Shown one piece after another: positions 29,199-39,986 of a DNA stretch of 64,000 bases. Position 1 is the first letter of the stretch. Every line of letters begins with the position of its first letter. Location of the stretch: assembly GCF_000304475.1 (NCBI RefSeq), contig NC_018940.1, positions 372,001-436,000 on the forward strand, read 5' to 3'. The translations under genes and the position numbers were made by a program. This stretch comes from Kazachstania africana CBS 2517 (Eukaryota; Ascomycota; Saccharomycetes; Saccharomycetales; Saccharomycetaceae). Below the pieces are notes generated by a model, which made no database searches, had not been told where the DNA came from, and saw nothing but the letters and a program-made list of their open reading frames with translations.

Positions 29199-31541
29199 TT
29201 ACTGCCAGAGAGAATTCCATGTTACATTTTTCCTGACGGCATTCGAAAAACCAGCCTTATACTTTATCCACATTCTAGAGTTTTCACCGCTGCTTCTATT
29301 TTTATGACCTGCTTTATCATCATCTCCTTCCTCTTTTGCATTACTATTTGCGCTGATAAAAGAAAGTTTTCCTTTTGTAGAGTTGCTTACCGGACGAGAG
29401 TCATCTTCATTATTACTATTTTTCTTCATAGATGCGTATTGACTTTTAAAGAAATCGATTGTATTACCTGCATTATTAGAAACTTTAGCTCTTTTATTCC
29501 TTGCATCTTCTTGTATAGATTTTTCCCTTAATACTTGATCTAAATGTCTTTTTTTCACACGTTTCTCTTCAGATTTTGCCAACAGTAGTTGGAAGTTTCC
29601 TGTTCTTTTATTCATGGCTTCTTTCATCCGCTTTTGATCAAGTAAGGCAACCTTATGAATAGGTGGTGTCACGCCTAGAACGGTTCTGAATTCAGAAGAA
29701 TCATCGTTCATATTTGCTAATGTAAGTTGCATGTTTTTTAGTATCCCCAATAAATTTTCTATGATAATGTTTTTAACTTTAACATTTTTGATTTTTGTTA
29801 AATCAGTCGAAATCATATAATCCACATAAGGTAGTACTTCAAATATTAGGGATGTTCTATGAATAAAAGCGGCCATACCAGGAGACTCTGTTTTGATAGC
29901 TTGACATATTGAATTTACAATATCTAAATTGGCTCTTGTAACCTCTCTTTGTTCAAAATCCATGTTTTTAACCCTAAGATCAGTCTTATTGGCAATATCA
30001 CCAAATTTTTGGAAAAACATTAAAGGAACACTCGAGGAATAACGTAAAAGCTCACCATTATGCTCGAATAATGATTTGAACATTAAATCATGGAAATACA
30101 ACCAATCTGAAATTTCGGCAGGCTTCATAACACCAATATCTGAATATTTAACAGATGGGAATAAAGTAAAGCAACCATATAAAATTCTATCATAGTTGCC
30201 GTTCATTTCAACTTGCCTCAACAAATCGCTAAATTGATCTTTAGGGCTTCGGTGCGGATCTTTTCTAAAGATCTGGTTCACAAGTTTAAACCATGATATG
30301 GAAATATCTTTACCATTTGTATCCCAAGAAGAACTGTCGTTTTTCTCGGGTGAAATTTGGTTCAGAGATCCTGAGTTGGTTGCCATGAATTGCAAATTAT
30401 TTATACAATTTCTGACATCACCTTGAGCCAAGTCAATTAGATCATTTATGGTTTTTATTGGAACATCTAAACGTTCTTTACTGCAGATATGTTCCAACCT
30501 CTCCTGTAATGCGTTATCAGAAGGCCGTTTAAACGATATTATTTCGCAATGTTGTTTTAATTTTTCCAATGCAGGTGCATAAAGATTGTTACAAATGGCT
30601 ATAATTGGACGAACAAGAAGATTCTTTCTTCTTTTCTTATCTTTTGATTTTGTTTGTGTATTTGCCAAATATCTCAACCTATTTGTAGCTTTGTTATCTT
30701 TATTTATAATGTCAATTAATACTCTAATGAACCCACTTTCAACACTTCCATCAATTTCATCTGCAATAAGACACACGGGACTATCACTAAAGGTATGGTT
30801 GAATAATGTGTTATGGACTTTATCTTTTACGAATTGGCCGGCTCTTTCGTCACTCGCATTGATTTCTGCCACGGAAAATCCAGCCTGTTTGGTGACAACA
30901 TGAGCTACGGAGGTCTTACCGATACCTGGAGGTCCATGAATGAGTAAAATTTTCTTATTTGGTCTTTGTAGAGGATCCATGTCAACAGTAACTTCATTAT
31001 TGTGAGTCTTCTGGGGTAATTCTGGCAATTGCTCTTTGAATACAGCATATGACCATTGTCTTAGCCATCCCAATATTCGTCTATTCGTCTTCTCGTTTCC
31101 CACAAGATCTATAAAAGATTTAGGCCGCCATTTCTCTACCCACAACTTTTGCGGTCTTTTCTTAGAGTTAGTACTAGAGAGTACATTTGCCCTCTCTTCA
31201 TCATTGTTGCTTTTAGCACTGATTGCATCTAGCAGATTGTTAATATTTATACCATACGAGTCATCACCCTTCCATTCTTGTCCATTACTAGAATAGGCAC
31301 CAGCCACGGAAAACTCGCCAGACGCCGTTTCGTTGGCATTCCTCATCTTCTTCTTTTGCAACTGCACCGTCTGACCAGAAGAGGATATAAATTGGTTTAT
31401 AATCTCCCCGCTCGAAGTATCTTCCTTTTGCTTTCCAAAATCAAATAAGGATGATTCTCCCAGAGTCTCTAATGATGGTAGACCCTGAAATGCCGGACTG
31501 CCCGTAGCAGATGGTGTGGGAAGCGGGTGCTGCGTATCCAT
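29199..31541 (-). CDS. CTF18: Ctf18, large subunit of the alternative clamp loader
   Basis: AAA+ subunit of the Ctf18-Rfc2-5-Dcc1-Ctf8 complex, which loads or unloads PCNA on the leading strand and supports sister-chromatid cohesion and replication-stress signalling. It is 780 residues (yeast 741). Walker A GPPGIGKT is at residues 203-210 and Walker B LIADEID at about 258-264. A conserved entry motif LWVEKWRPKSFIDLVGNEKT lies at about 133-152. The C-terminal tail GFSNAVRKNVTWNSLWQ is the segment that binds Dcc1-Ctf8 and polymerase epsilon. An MCB box precedes it. It is divergent from SEC14. Confidence 0.97.
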   Translation of the reverse strand: MDTQHPLPTPSATGSPAFQGLPSLETLGESSLFDFGKQKEDTSSGEIINQFISSSGQTVQLQKKKMRNANETASGEFSVAGAYSSNGQEWKGDDSYGININNLLDAISAKSNNDEERANVLSSTNSKKRPQKLWVEKWRPKSFIDLVGNEKTNRRILGWLRQWSYAVFKEQLPELPQKTHNNEVTVDMDPLQRPNKKILLIHGPPGIGKTSVAHVVTKQAGFSVAEINASDERAGQFVKDKVHNTLFNHTFSDSPVCLIADEIDGSVESGFIRVLIDIINKDNKATNRLRYLANTQTKSKDKKRRKNLLVRPIIAICNNLYAPALEKLKQHCEIISFKRPSDNALQERLEHICSKERLDVPIKTINDLIDLAQGDVRNCINNLQFMATNSGSLNQISPEKNDSSSWDTNGKDISISWFKLVNQIFRKDPHRSPKDQFSDLLRQVEMNGNYDRILYGCFTLFPSVKYSDIGVMKPAEISDWLYFHDLMFKSLFEHNGELLRYSSSVPLMFFQKFGDIANKTDLRVKNMDFEQREVTRANLDIVNSICQAIKTESPGMAAFIHRTSLIFEVLPYVDYMISTDLTKIKNVKVKNIIIENLLGILKNMQLTLANMNDDSSEFRTVLGVTPPIHKVALLDQKRMKEAMNKRTGNFQLLLAKSEEKRVKKRHLDQVLREKSIQEDARNKRAKVSNNAGNTIDFFKSQYASMKKNSNNEDDSRPVSNSTKGKLSFISANSNAKEEGDDDKAGHKNRSSGENSRMWIKYKAGFSNAVRKNVTWNSLWQ

Positions 31542-31859
31542 GAGCTCTCAATCTTGCTGTGGAGGCCTATATCGATGCTCTTCCTGACTATAAATGCACA
31601 TCAAAACTGGGCTTCACACTTTTTTTTGACGCGTTTTGATGAGTAAACTGCCGTGTATAACGAGCTCTACTTTTTTTTTTTTTTTCGATGGGAAAATTTC
31701 AGCAAAAAAAAAAAAAAACGAAAAAGTGAACAACGAAGAAAAAAAAAAGCTGATTCGACCATTATAGTCATTTTTAAAGTGGTTAGTAGTTTGTGTTCTT
31801 ATTGCCACATACAGTGCATCGAAAAACCACTACCCTTCCTGTATTGATATTAGGCTCCA
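31542..31859. other. CTF18/SEC14 divergent promoter
   Basis: 318 bases shared by two divergent genes. Long poly(dT) and poly(dA) runs at 31671-31685 and 31705-31748 would exclude nucleosomes. One MCB box is on the CTF18 side. Short frames inside these homopolymer runs are artefacts. Confidence 0.7.
31629..31634. promoter_or_regulatory. MCB box (ACGCGT), CTF18 promoter
   Basis: Exact ACGCGT about 90 bases upstream of the CTF18 ATG, the same spacing as the proximal box of PDS5; it predicts MBF control at G1/S. Confidence 0.65.
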
Positions 31860-32930
31860 ATGATTACTGTATGTTGTACAATACATCTTTTTTTGTTTTT
31901 ACTAGCCAGGAACCTTTAATTGTTTGCCATTGAAGGTACTTTTTTTTTTTAGTGGAAGTTTCTTTTTTATTGAGAGCAAAGTTAATACTAACAGTAACAA
32001 TTGAATTCCTGTGATTGATATTAGGCACAAGAAAAGGAAATTCTGGACTCCTATCCACAAATTTGTCCTCAAGGTTCTTTACCAGGTACTCCAGGTAATT
32101 TAGACGAGGCTCAAAAGAGCGCACTGGAAGAATTTAGAAGAGAATTACAAAACGCTGGTTTTGTCCAACGTCTTGATGATGCTACTTTACTTCGTTTTTT
32201 AAGAGCTAGAAAATTTGACGTCAAATTATCTAAAGAAATGTTCGAAAACTGTGAAAAGTGGAGGAAAGATTATGGCACTGACACAATTCTGGAAGATTTC
32301 CATTATGAAGAAAAGCCATTGGTTGCTAAATTTTATCCACAATACTATCATAAGACAGATAAAGATGGTCGTCCAGTCTATTTTGAAGAATTAGGTGCTG
32401 TCAATTTAACTGAAATGCATAAAATTACCACTGAAGAACGTATGTTAAAAAATTTAGTTTGGGAGTATGAATCCGTTTGTAAATATAGATTACCCGCTTG
32501 TTCTAGAGCAGCAGGTGTCTTAGTCGAAACTTCATGTACCGTAATGGATTTAAAGGGTATCTCTATCTCAAGTGCTTATAGTGTGTTGTCCTATGTTAGA
32601 GAAGCTTCTTACATTAGTCAAAATTATTATCCAGAACGTATGGGTAAATTTTATTTAATTAATGCGCCATTCGGTTTCTCTACTGCATTTAGATTATTCA
32701 AGCCTTTCTTAGATCCTGTTACAGTTTCAAAGATCTTCATTCTAAGCTCTTCATACCAAAAGGAATTATTGAAACAAATTCCTGCAGAAAATTTACCAAC
32801 CAAATTTGGTGGTAAATCAGAAGTCGATGAAGCCACCGGTGGTTTATACTTATCTGATATTGGTCCATGGAGAGATGCAAAATTCATTGGTCCAGAAGGT
32901 GAAGCTCCTCAAGCATTTTCTTTGAACTGA
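31860..32930 (+). CDS. SEC14: Sec14, phosphatidylinositol/phosphatidylcholine transfer protein (spliced)
   Basis: Essential PI/PC transfer protein that keeps Golgi lipid composition fit for secretion and stimulates PI4P synthesis. It is split. Exon 1 is ATG ATT ACT (31860-31868), the intron is 31869-32024, and exon 2 is 32025-32930. The 5' site GTATGT (31869-31874), the branch site TACTAAC (31986-31992) and the acceptor TTAG (ending at 32024) are all consensus, with 32 bases from branch site to acceptor. The joined product starts [15 protein letters not shown] (yeast MVTQQEKEFLESYPQ) and is 304 residues, equal to yeast. The CRAL-TRIO domain is complete, with AACSRAAG-type core [14 protein letters not shown] and C-terminal [14 protein letters not shown] downstream internal ATG at 32238 is not the start. 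Confidence 0.97.
31869..32024 (+). other. SEC14 spliceosomal intron
   Basis: 156 bases with consensus GTATGT, TACTAAC and TTAG signals. It follows a three-codon first exon, as in S. cerevisiae, where the intron has about the same length and position. A pyrimidine-rich run of T residues precedes the branch site. Confidence 0.93.
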
Positions 32931-33158
32931 TTGATATCTTTTTTTTCAGTTCGTAATTTCTCACTCTAGTTCACTGATAATAAAGGTTCTCTCTATTTTT
33001 TCTCCATAAATATATAACTTTATTTATACACATTTCAATGAATAGCAAATATGATTAGATTTATTCTCTATATAGAGCCACAACTCCTCTCATTTCAATT
33101 AAATTACAACTTTTATCACTTTTCTCGGCTTACATAAATATAAATGTAAATACCAGTT

Positions 33159-36146
33159 CTAAATATCTAGGGATGCCATTCCATTTCTAGCTTCTTCAAC
33201 ATCAGCATGCTTAAAATTCATTTCCTGGTCATGTTCAAGTTGTCTTGCAAAATTATTATCTAATGGAGCTTCATGGTTCGTTTGAACATTACCTCCCCTC
33301 TTATTAGTAAACTGCGTAGGTTCTTGTTTCATATGGTCAAAATTCCAATAATTGTTCTGTAAATAAGATGAAAATCCATCATTTGGTGGAAATACATTGT
33401 TAATCCCGTTCTCCATTGCACCTCCACCAAAGCTCATCATACTCTGCGTATCAAATTCTTGCAAATTGGAGAACCCTCCCATACTTGAATCGAAATCAAA
33501 ATCAAATTGAGCCTTGAAGCTGCTTCTGTTCTGTTGACGGTTGCGATTTGGTTGTGGTTTAGTCAATTGGACTGTAGATAATTGTAAATTATCTAGTGGA
33601 CCTTCAACTAAACAACCTTTTTCTCTGAAATGTATCAATAAATGGTTCCATAGTAAATTTCTAGATAATGATCTTGGATTACCTAAAATTATTAACCCAT
33701 ATTTGGCACGAGTTAAACCAACATTTAAACGACGAGGATCACGTAAAAACCCAATGGCTTGCTGTTCATTAGCACGAACACAAGAAAGAATAATGTAATC
33801 TTTTTCACGACCTTGGAACGCATCAACAGAAGCAACTTCGACTTTTACATAAAGATTTTTGTCCAAAACACCATTCATTTGCATATATTGTAGGATATAT
33901 GCTCTCTGGCCTTCATATGGCGTAATAACACCGATTTGTTCTGGCTTGACGCCATCTTTGAATAATCTAGTAATGATACGTTCGCAGTTCATAGCTTCTA
34001 TTCTATTCAAATATGATGTACCATTTGCTGAAATTTCTTCTCTACCATAGTTTGCCCAAAACATCATTGGAACACCATGGATAGGCCATGGGAAAGTACT
34101 GTTAGAAACAGTTCTTTGTTCTATCGTAACACCATTCTGTAAACTACCTTCATAGAACATATTACTTGGAAATTCACTCAGATTTGGATTCATACGATAT
34201 TGTACTTCTAACCTAATTGGAACGTGGCCTAGGGAGATCAACCTTTCAAATAGAGATTGCCTTAAACCTGCATCTGCGGCTTTTCTTTCCAAAATAACTG
34301 GTCCCAATTGCTGATGATCACCAACTAAAATGACCTGTTTAGCCCCCTTTACAATTGGGATTAAACATTCCGGTTCAGAAGCTTGAGTACTTTCATCAAT
34401 CAGAACAGTTCTGAACTTGGCATCCAGTCTCTTGTCGCCTGCACCTACACAAGTGCAACAAACAACATCAGCCTTTGCCAAAATCTCAGATTCAGCTTTC
34501 CGTACTAGTTTGACAAATCTCTTGGTGTCAGCTGCAGAGAGTTCCCCGATTTCATCCTTCATCTTCAGTAGTTTCTTTAACTCACCTTGAGAACTTCTTG
34601 CAACCAGGTTATGCAAAGCCAAACTAGAAACAGAACTTTCTACATCTTCCCTAGATTTGGCAGTTAAACGAACAACCTTCAAGCCTAAGTCTCTTAATTT
34701 TGCTGCAAGATGGTCAACAGCAACATTGGAAGGAGCACAGACCAGAATTCTATCTTTATGAATCTTGGATAGATGATATACTATAGTAGCTGATGTAACA
34801 GTCTTACCAGTACCTGGAGGTCCTTGAATCAAAGACAAAGGTCTTTGTAAAACTTTCTTTACCGCATTTGATTGAGAATCATTTAACTTTGTAAATTGGG
34901 GGATAGACATTTCTTTTGGCAATGGAACATCAAATGATATATCTACTACCTCATGACCCAGAATTTTGTAGTATAAATAGCCAGAAATTGATTTCTTATC
35001 AACTGCAAACTTTTTCAACGCATCTTGCATTCTGTCATAAGAAGTACCCTTCCAAATGAATTCTGCAGTGAAACCAGATGTTAAATGGATTGGAGGTGGT
35101 GTTTTACTAGGTTTTAATTCTAAGGTAAATGTATCCTGGAAACTATTAGGTAAACGAACAATATAACCTCTTCCTTCCCAATCAGGATGATTCAAGCCGG
35201 AATACCACAGAATCATTTCATCCCCTACAGCAACTTTTAATTCATTTGATTCAAAAGTGGATAATGAGAAAGAGGCCAAATGCCTATTGTTTAAAGCTAA
35301 GGACCATGTAACTGATATATGCTCCAAAGCCTGAGATTCTTTCAGTTGCTTATCATAATCTGCCTCCAATTTTATTAGAGGACCGTAAGATCTTTGATAT
35401 TCATATGCATCCTGGTATCTCAGCAGTAATGGAGATATTTCTTCCTGTTCTTCTGGAGCATCTATATCGTTAATGGTAGCATCTTTATTTGATCTCCATT
35501 TAGCTTCTAACTTTGAAATTTGACTTGGGGTGATTAAACGGGCCTTGACTTTGTCTTCCTCCGTTGGTTCTTCAGCTACCCATGATAAAAATTGTCTCTC
35601 TTCAATTAGTGGCTGCCATTGATCGGTATCCCAATTGGCATTTTTGGTCTGCGCACATGGAGTTCTACATAATAAAACAACAACAGCTTCACTCTTTGCA
35701 GAGACAAATCCCAATAAGAAAACATTTTTCCTACCACAATTATAACATTCCAGAACAGTATCGCCGAGATCAGATTCAGGATGCAGAGAAACCACATTAT
35801 GATGGGATAACACTAAGTGGTTAACAATGTGCGAACTATTGGTTCCATTTTTTGAATTACAAAACCATTTGTTGCAACTATTACATTTTATGACACATGT
35901 TGGGGAATCAATACCACAATATGCACAGGCATGTTCATTTGCCTGTTGTAAAGCGTGAAGTTCGGAAGTTTTATCCTTTAAATCATCTTCTGTTATGACC
36001 TGTTCAACTCTGTCTTCTTCTATCTCCAGGTCTAGGTCTAGGACAACCGTCTTCATGTTTGAGTTACTAGACGTTCTCTGTAAATCGTAACCTTGAGTAA
36101 AGTTATTCTCAGCGTTACTGAGAGCATCGTTACTGAGACCAGACAT
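33159..36146 (-). CDS. NAM7: Nam7/Upf1, RNA helicase of nonsense-mediated decay
   Basis: ATP-dependent superfamily 1 RNA helicase, central to nonsense-mediated mRNA decay with Nmd2 and Upf3, acting on terminating ribosomes. The 995 residues are close to yeast (971). The N-terminal Cys/His-rich zinc domain lies at about residues 75-160 (CAYCGID, CNSCNKWFCN, HIVNHLVLSHHNVVSLH, CYNCGRKN). The helicase core has Walker A GPPGTGKT at about 441-448, DEST motif II in VLIDESTQASEPE, and motif VI VGLTRAKYGL. The C-terminal tail is Asn/Gln-rich and differs from yeast, as expected of this fast-changing part. The core is nearly identical to yeast. Confidence 0.98.
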   Translation of the reverse strand: MSGLSNDALSNAENNFTQGYDLQRTSSNSNMKTVVLDLDLEIEEDRVEQVITEDDLKDKTSELHALQQANEHACAYCGIDSPTCVIKCNSCNKWFCNSKNGTNSSHIVNHLVLSHHNVVSLHPESDLGDTVLECYNCGRKNVFLLGFVSAKSEAVVVLLCRTPCAQTKNANWDTDQWQPLIEERQFLSWVAEEPTEEDKVKARLITPSQISKLEAKWRSNKDATINDIDAPEEQEEISPLLLRYQDAYEYQRSYGPLIKLEADYDKQLKESQALEHISVTWSLALNNRHLASFSLSTFESNELKVAVGDEMILWYSGLNHPDWEGRGYIVRLPNSFQDTFTLELKPSKTPPPIHLTSGFTAEFIWKGTSYDRMQDALKKFAVDKKSISGYLYYKILGHEVVDISFDVPLPKEMSIPQFTKLNDSQSNAVKKVLQRPLSLIQGPPGTGKTVTSATIVYHLSKIHKDRILVCAPSNVAVDHLAAKLRDLGLKVVRLTAKSREDVESSVSSLALHNLVARSSQGELKKLLKMKDEIGELSAADTKRFVKLVRKAESEILAKADVVCCTCVGAGDKRLDAKFRTVLIDESTQASEPECLIPIVKGAKQVILVGDHQQLGPVILERKAADAGLRQSLFERLISLGHVPIRLEVQYRMNPNLSEFPSNMFYEGSLQNGVTIEQRTVSNSTFPWPIHGVPMMFWANYGREEISANGTSYLNRIEAMNCERIITRLFKDGVKPEQIGVITPYEGQRAYILQYMQMNGVLDKNLYVKVEVASVDAFQGREKDYIILSCVRANEQQAIGFLRDPRRLNVGLTRAKYGLIILGNPRSLSRNLLWNHLLIHFREKGCLVEGPLDNLQLSTVQLTKPQPNRNRQQNRSSFKAQFDFDFDSSMGGFSNLQEFDTQSMMSFGGGAMENGINNVFPPNDGFSSYLQNNYWNFDHMKQEPTQFTNKRGGNVQTNHEAPLDNNFARQLEHDQEMNFKHADVEEARNGMASLDI

Positions 36147-36620
36147 TCAATAAATATGAATAATTAACAGTTGTCAGTTAAACTTAACAGCTCAAGACGA
36201 GTCCTTTATAAAGCTTGGTTTGCGGTCTTTATGGAGTAAGTTTTAACTGATGCATTAACAGATTACATTTTTCGAAAAATTAATCTGGAAAATGATCATT
36301 GCAAATGCAATAAGAATTTTAACCCGGATTTTATTTTTTCCGCTAATATATTGTATATAAAAGAATAATAACCACTAGATGAGATGATCAATTAATATGC
36401 TAATCATTGAATTTCAAAGGCTATTAAAATTGTTTATTGAACCTTAATAAACTGGCTACAAAAAAAATCAATATAGTAATATATTGTGATGTATATACAC
36501 CACAATTCACCCCAAAAACGAAAGTAAGAAAACCTGGAATGCCCAATCTGATGTATTCTTTGAGAGTGAAAAGTAGAACAGAGAAAATGAAAGAAAAAAT
36601 ATCCAAGACTTGAGTAATCT
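36147..36620. other. NAM7 promoter and ISF1/MBR1 3' flank
   Basis: AT-rich. Two overlapping minus-strand frames of about 60 codons (36424-36631) start at TTG right after the ISF1/MBR1 stop and look like 3' UTR. Nothing else is seen. Confidence 0.55.
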
Positions 36621-37940
36621 TTAATTAGCAAAAGAATTTGCCAAGGAGTTTTTAATGAACGAAGTTCTTCTATTCTGAAAGTTCAAGAACGGAGGTCTCA
36701 CCTGGGCTTGATTCTGTGAACGCTCTTTCTTCAACTTTGGAATTGCTACCATATTCAATGTATCTGATAAAGATGAGGAAGATGATGTTCTTGAAGAGTT
36801 TAAGGAGACGTTGTCAAAACTTTCATCAACGTTCAGGGGACTTGATACACTTGGGGTTTTTGAGAGTAAATTTTCGGTGGTATTTGTCATGTTGTCATTA
36901 GTTAAGTCATTATCATTAATATTATCGTTAATATTATCATTATTGCAATTAAATTGCTTCTTTAAATTATTGTTCTCAGAGGTGGATAATTCATCTAGGG
37001 CGCAATTAACATATTTTTCAAGACCATAAACATGACTTGGAATGGCGTAGCAGGATGAACGTCTGGTTAATGGGGAAGGAATATTAGAATTTTGTCTCGA
37101 ATGATGGTTGCTCTTACTATTATCCGAGATATTGATATTGTTATTATTATTATTAGTAGTAGTAGTGTTTGAAGTATTATTAATATTATTACAATCGATG
37201 GTACTTGTTGTTATTGGCACTAATGAATTTGCACGCATCTGTAATGCGGGATGTCTTTTGATGTCAGTTGATTCTTCCCATACCATAACGTCAGGATGCA
37301 GTTGTGATTTGGATGGTTTTCTTGATAATTGATGAATGAAAGCACAGCTGTTTGTTCTCGTTCTCTTAAAGGGAGTGGTAGATCTTGCTGGACCCTTTTG
37401 ACTTTCGAAAGCATTTGTCTTTGATCTTACGAGTCTTGGTTGTGGTTGTGCGAAATGTTTGTAATTAATGCTATTATTTGAATGCTTATCATATTTATCT
37501 TGAGGTATATGATTTGGGAATGTTTGTATCTTTCTTAATGAATCAATATTACTATCATGAAAATTCGTTGGGATATTCTTTTGATAATTACTTATGTTGT
37601 TACCATTTTTTGAATTTGTTGTACACGTAATTTTCAAGAAATCTTCATTAAATATAGAATTCCTTGATAATGCTATATGGTTTGAAGGATGCTTGTTGTC
37701 GATACCAAAATGATTGCTATTGTTTTTAGGAGAAGTTGGAATATCAACTGATTCAACAGAGGGTGGACGGTTAAAATCATCCACTGAAGCTATTACAGTT
37801 GTTGTACTATTATTATTTGTATGTAAATTACTACGATTTGAATCATTTAACTGGTAACTGAAAGCTTCTTCATCTTCGTAATCGCAGGCTTGAGAGCAGG
37901 GATCTTGTACGCCACGTTCAAAGATATTCAAAGCTGACAT
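36621..37940 (-). CDS. ISF1/MBR1: Isf1/Mbr1 family protein
   Basis: Asn/Ser-rich protein of the Isf1-Mbr1 pair, linked in S. cerevisiae to mitochondrial function and growth on non-fermentable carbon; its biochemical role is unknown. I start at the ATG at 37940 (439 residues); the frame opens 16 codons earlier at a TTG. The N-terminus NIFERGVQDPCSQACDYEDE and the C-terminus RRTSFIKNSLANSFAN are the two family hallmarks. Between them are Asn and Ser runs and the conserved pieces AFIHQLSRKPSKS and RRSSCYAIPSHVYGLEKYV. It is longer than either yeast paralog (about 245 and 339) because of Asn expansions. It closes the YMR069-YMR081 run. Confidence 0.9.
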   Translation of the reverse strand: MSALNIFERGVQDPCSQACDYEDEEAFSYQLNDSNRSNLHTNNNSTTTVIASVDDFNRPPSVESVDIPTSPKNNSNHFGIDNKHPSNHIALSRNSIFNEDFLKITCTTNSKNGNNISNYQKNIPTNFHDSNIDSLRKIQTFPNHIPQDKYDKHSNNSINYKHFAQPQPRLVRSKTNAFESQKGPARSTTPFKRTRTNSCAFIHQLSRKPSKSQLHPDVMVWEESTDIKRHPALQMRANSLVPITTSTIDCNNINNTSNTTTTNNNNNNINISDNSKSNHHSRQNSNIPSPLTRRSSCYAIPSHVYGLEKYVNCALDELSTSENNNLKKQFNCNNDNINDNINDNDLTNDNMTNTTENLLSKTPSVSSPLNVDESFDNVSLNSSRTSSSSSLSDTLNMVAIPKLKKERSQNQAQVRPPFLNFQNRRTSFIKNSLANSFAN

Positions 37941-39986
37941 TGTCTTTTTATTGTAGTATGAAAGTAGTATACTTGCTTTATCAGTCAAAGAATGAATGAT
38001 TGATTATTTAAATGAACGAACTTATGAACTACAAAGGAAGAAAGAAATTTGTTTACGATTTATGGTATATATATATGTGCGTATGTGCGTCAGTATTTAC
38101 TGCAAGATGAGAGAAATTTAATTTACTAAGAAAACAGCAGAGGGTCATGGAATTCTAATTACGATGTTAGTTAATAGTCGAGATGTAGGGAGTTCGAGAA
38201 AATTAAGAGAGAGAAAGTGGCAGTACTCAGAGTAGAAATAGTAGTAAAAAAAACCAAGCTTTCTTTAAAGTTTGAAAGAAAGGAAGCATCGCGAGATAAA
38301 CCTTGGTTTCGTCTATTTCTCGTGATATACATTACATAGAGAAATTGAAGAGAGAGATGTGCAGAGGAGATATAGTGAAGGGACGAGAAGAAAGCTCATT
38401 CATGCGTCTCTTGAATATGAGACACATTTTTTTTTCTCTTGAAACACTTCGCTTCAGCCAACTAGTGGCAATCCTAGAGGTTGCTCCTATTACTTCTCCG
38501 GGTGCTGAGTAGAACCGCTCGCAAAGGCTGCTTGATATGAAGAGAAAATCTGCATATAAATTGTATTTGGCTGCCGGACCACCCAAACCTCTGAGTAGAG
38601 TCGGAGATCGGTAGAAGGGCCGGCACTATGAAAAGGGCGGAGAAGTGAGGCGAAACAAGCGCAAAAAGGAAGGAAATGGGAGAAGTGAGTTGAGAGATAG
38701 ACAGAGACAGCAAGGGGAAAGTAGAAGGATATGCAGTAAGGCAAAAATGGATTGGGAAGTTTAATTTCCCCATACTCTCTGGTTCTATATGGGGAGAACA
38801 GTAGTAACGGTGGTAAGTAAGTCGTTAGTAGAAGTGAGACAAATCCAACAAACTAATTTTTTTTTGCGACAAGGGAAACTTTAAATCTAACCCTCTCGTA
38901 TATGTACTGAGTTCCAGTTGTTTATTTGGCTTTCTTCCGGTGGTATCCAAAACTATAAACATCATCGAGGGGAAGGAGGATGTTTCAGATTGTGTTGGGC
39001 ACCTTAGTCGATAAATAAAACCGCTATCTATTCATAGAAACTTGAGATAAATTACCGCGCCTATGTAGAATCAATCTGATGTACCAAGAAAGCGATATTT
39101 CTTTTAGAGTATCCATTGAAATTTTACTCGAAAATCACACGATTGCATTCGACGGCCATCCCCTCCTCATCGGGTAATTCATAATCAGAAAGAAGATGCC
39201 TACAAGTATTATTAATATCGGTATGGCGATATACAATATTCCCATTCTTCCAGATTGCGATTTCATGTTGTATGAAAATCGAAGTGCATTTTACTGTGAC
39301 TTAGCAAAACCCAAAGAAAAATATGCCCATTCCGTTGGTAAAAGGGAGAAGAAGAAAGTGATCGGAAAAGAAACGGCAATACATTATTTTGTTTTTGAAC
39401 TCAACCTAGGGTTCATCCAGTTCTTGCGGTGGTGCATTCTTCATTACTCCGATCCGTAACGAAAAAATCATCTTCTTTCTCTTTATCTTAATTTACTGAG
39501 GCAAAATACATAGCCGCACGGGGTGTGGGTTATCTGCCCGACTCTTTTTCTTGATAGTTTTTCCCCCCGCGGTTTTTTTCCAGTCGGTAAATTATTCTGG
39601 GGAAAAAAGAAATCCAATCTTCGAGGAGTCTTCCGGGATTTGTTACATAATCAGTTGGTCTGGTCCTACGGTTGTTTCTCGCATTCCTTTTAGATTTTTG
39701 TTTGCCAAGAATTTTTTTTGTTTTACTATTCTAAATAGCAAAAATTGGATTGTGAGGCACATCATACCGATTGATTATTGCAAATCTCATCGATTCGATA
39801 AAAGCAATATTTCACTTCTTACGCATAAGCCCGTCTTGATAGATAAGGATAATGGATCAATTATAAACTCTACATTTATTTTGTATCGTATAACAAACAA
39901 TTATTCATTTCGCCCGTATCCTTCCCTCATTCCCTTATTGTTTTACCTTTTTGATAATATTACCAACTAAACCTTCTTTTTTTTGC
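37941..39986. other. Upstream region of ISF1/MBR1
   Basis: Two kilobases with no supported gene. They contain a purine-rich plus-strand tract at 38620-38830 that shares a 15-base word with the MOT3 upstream region (38798-38812) and a Reb1-type CGGGTAA at 39171-39177. Frames at 39196-39459 (87 codons, ATG) and 39551-39970 (139 codons, TTG start) match nothing I know. YJU3 and YJU2, which lie between MBR1 and CWP1 in S. cerevisiae, are absent. Confidence 0.5.

Noticed and set aside
36424..36631. Two overlapping hydrophobic frames of about 60 codons after ISF1/MBR1
   Set aside because: TTG starts within the ISF1/MBR1 3' flank, two frames overlap, no family recognised.
39551..39970. 139-codon plus-strand frame next to the CWP1-type relic
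   Set aside because: It starts at TTG, shows no similarity, and could not be tied to YJU2 or YJU3, which are expected near here.
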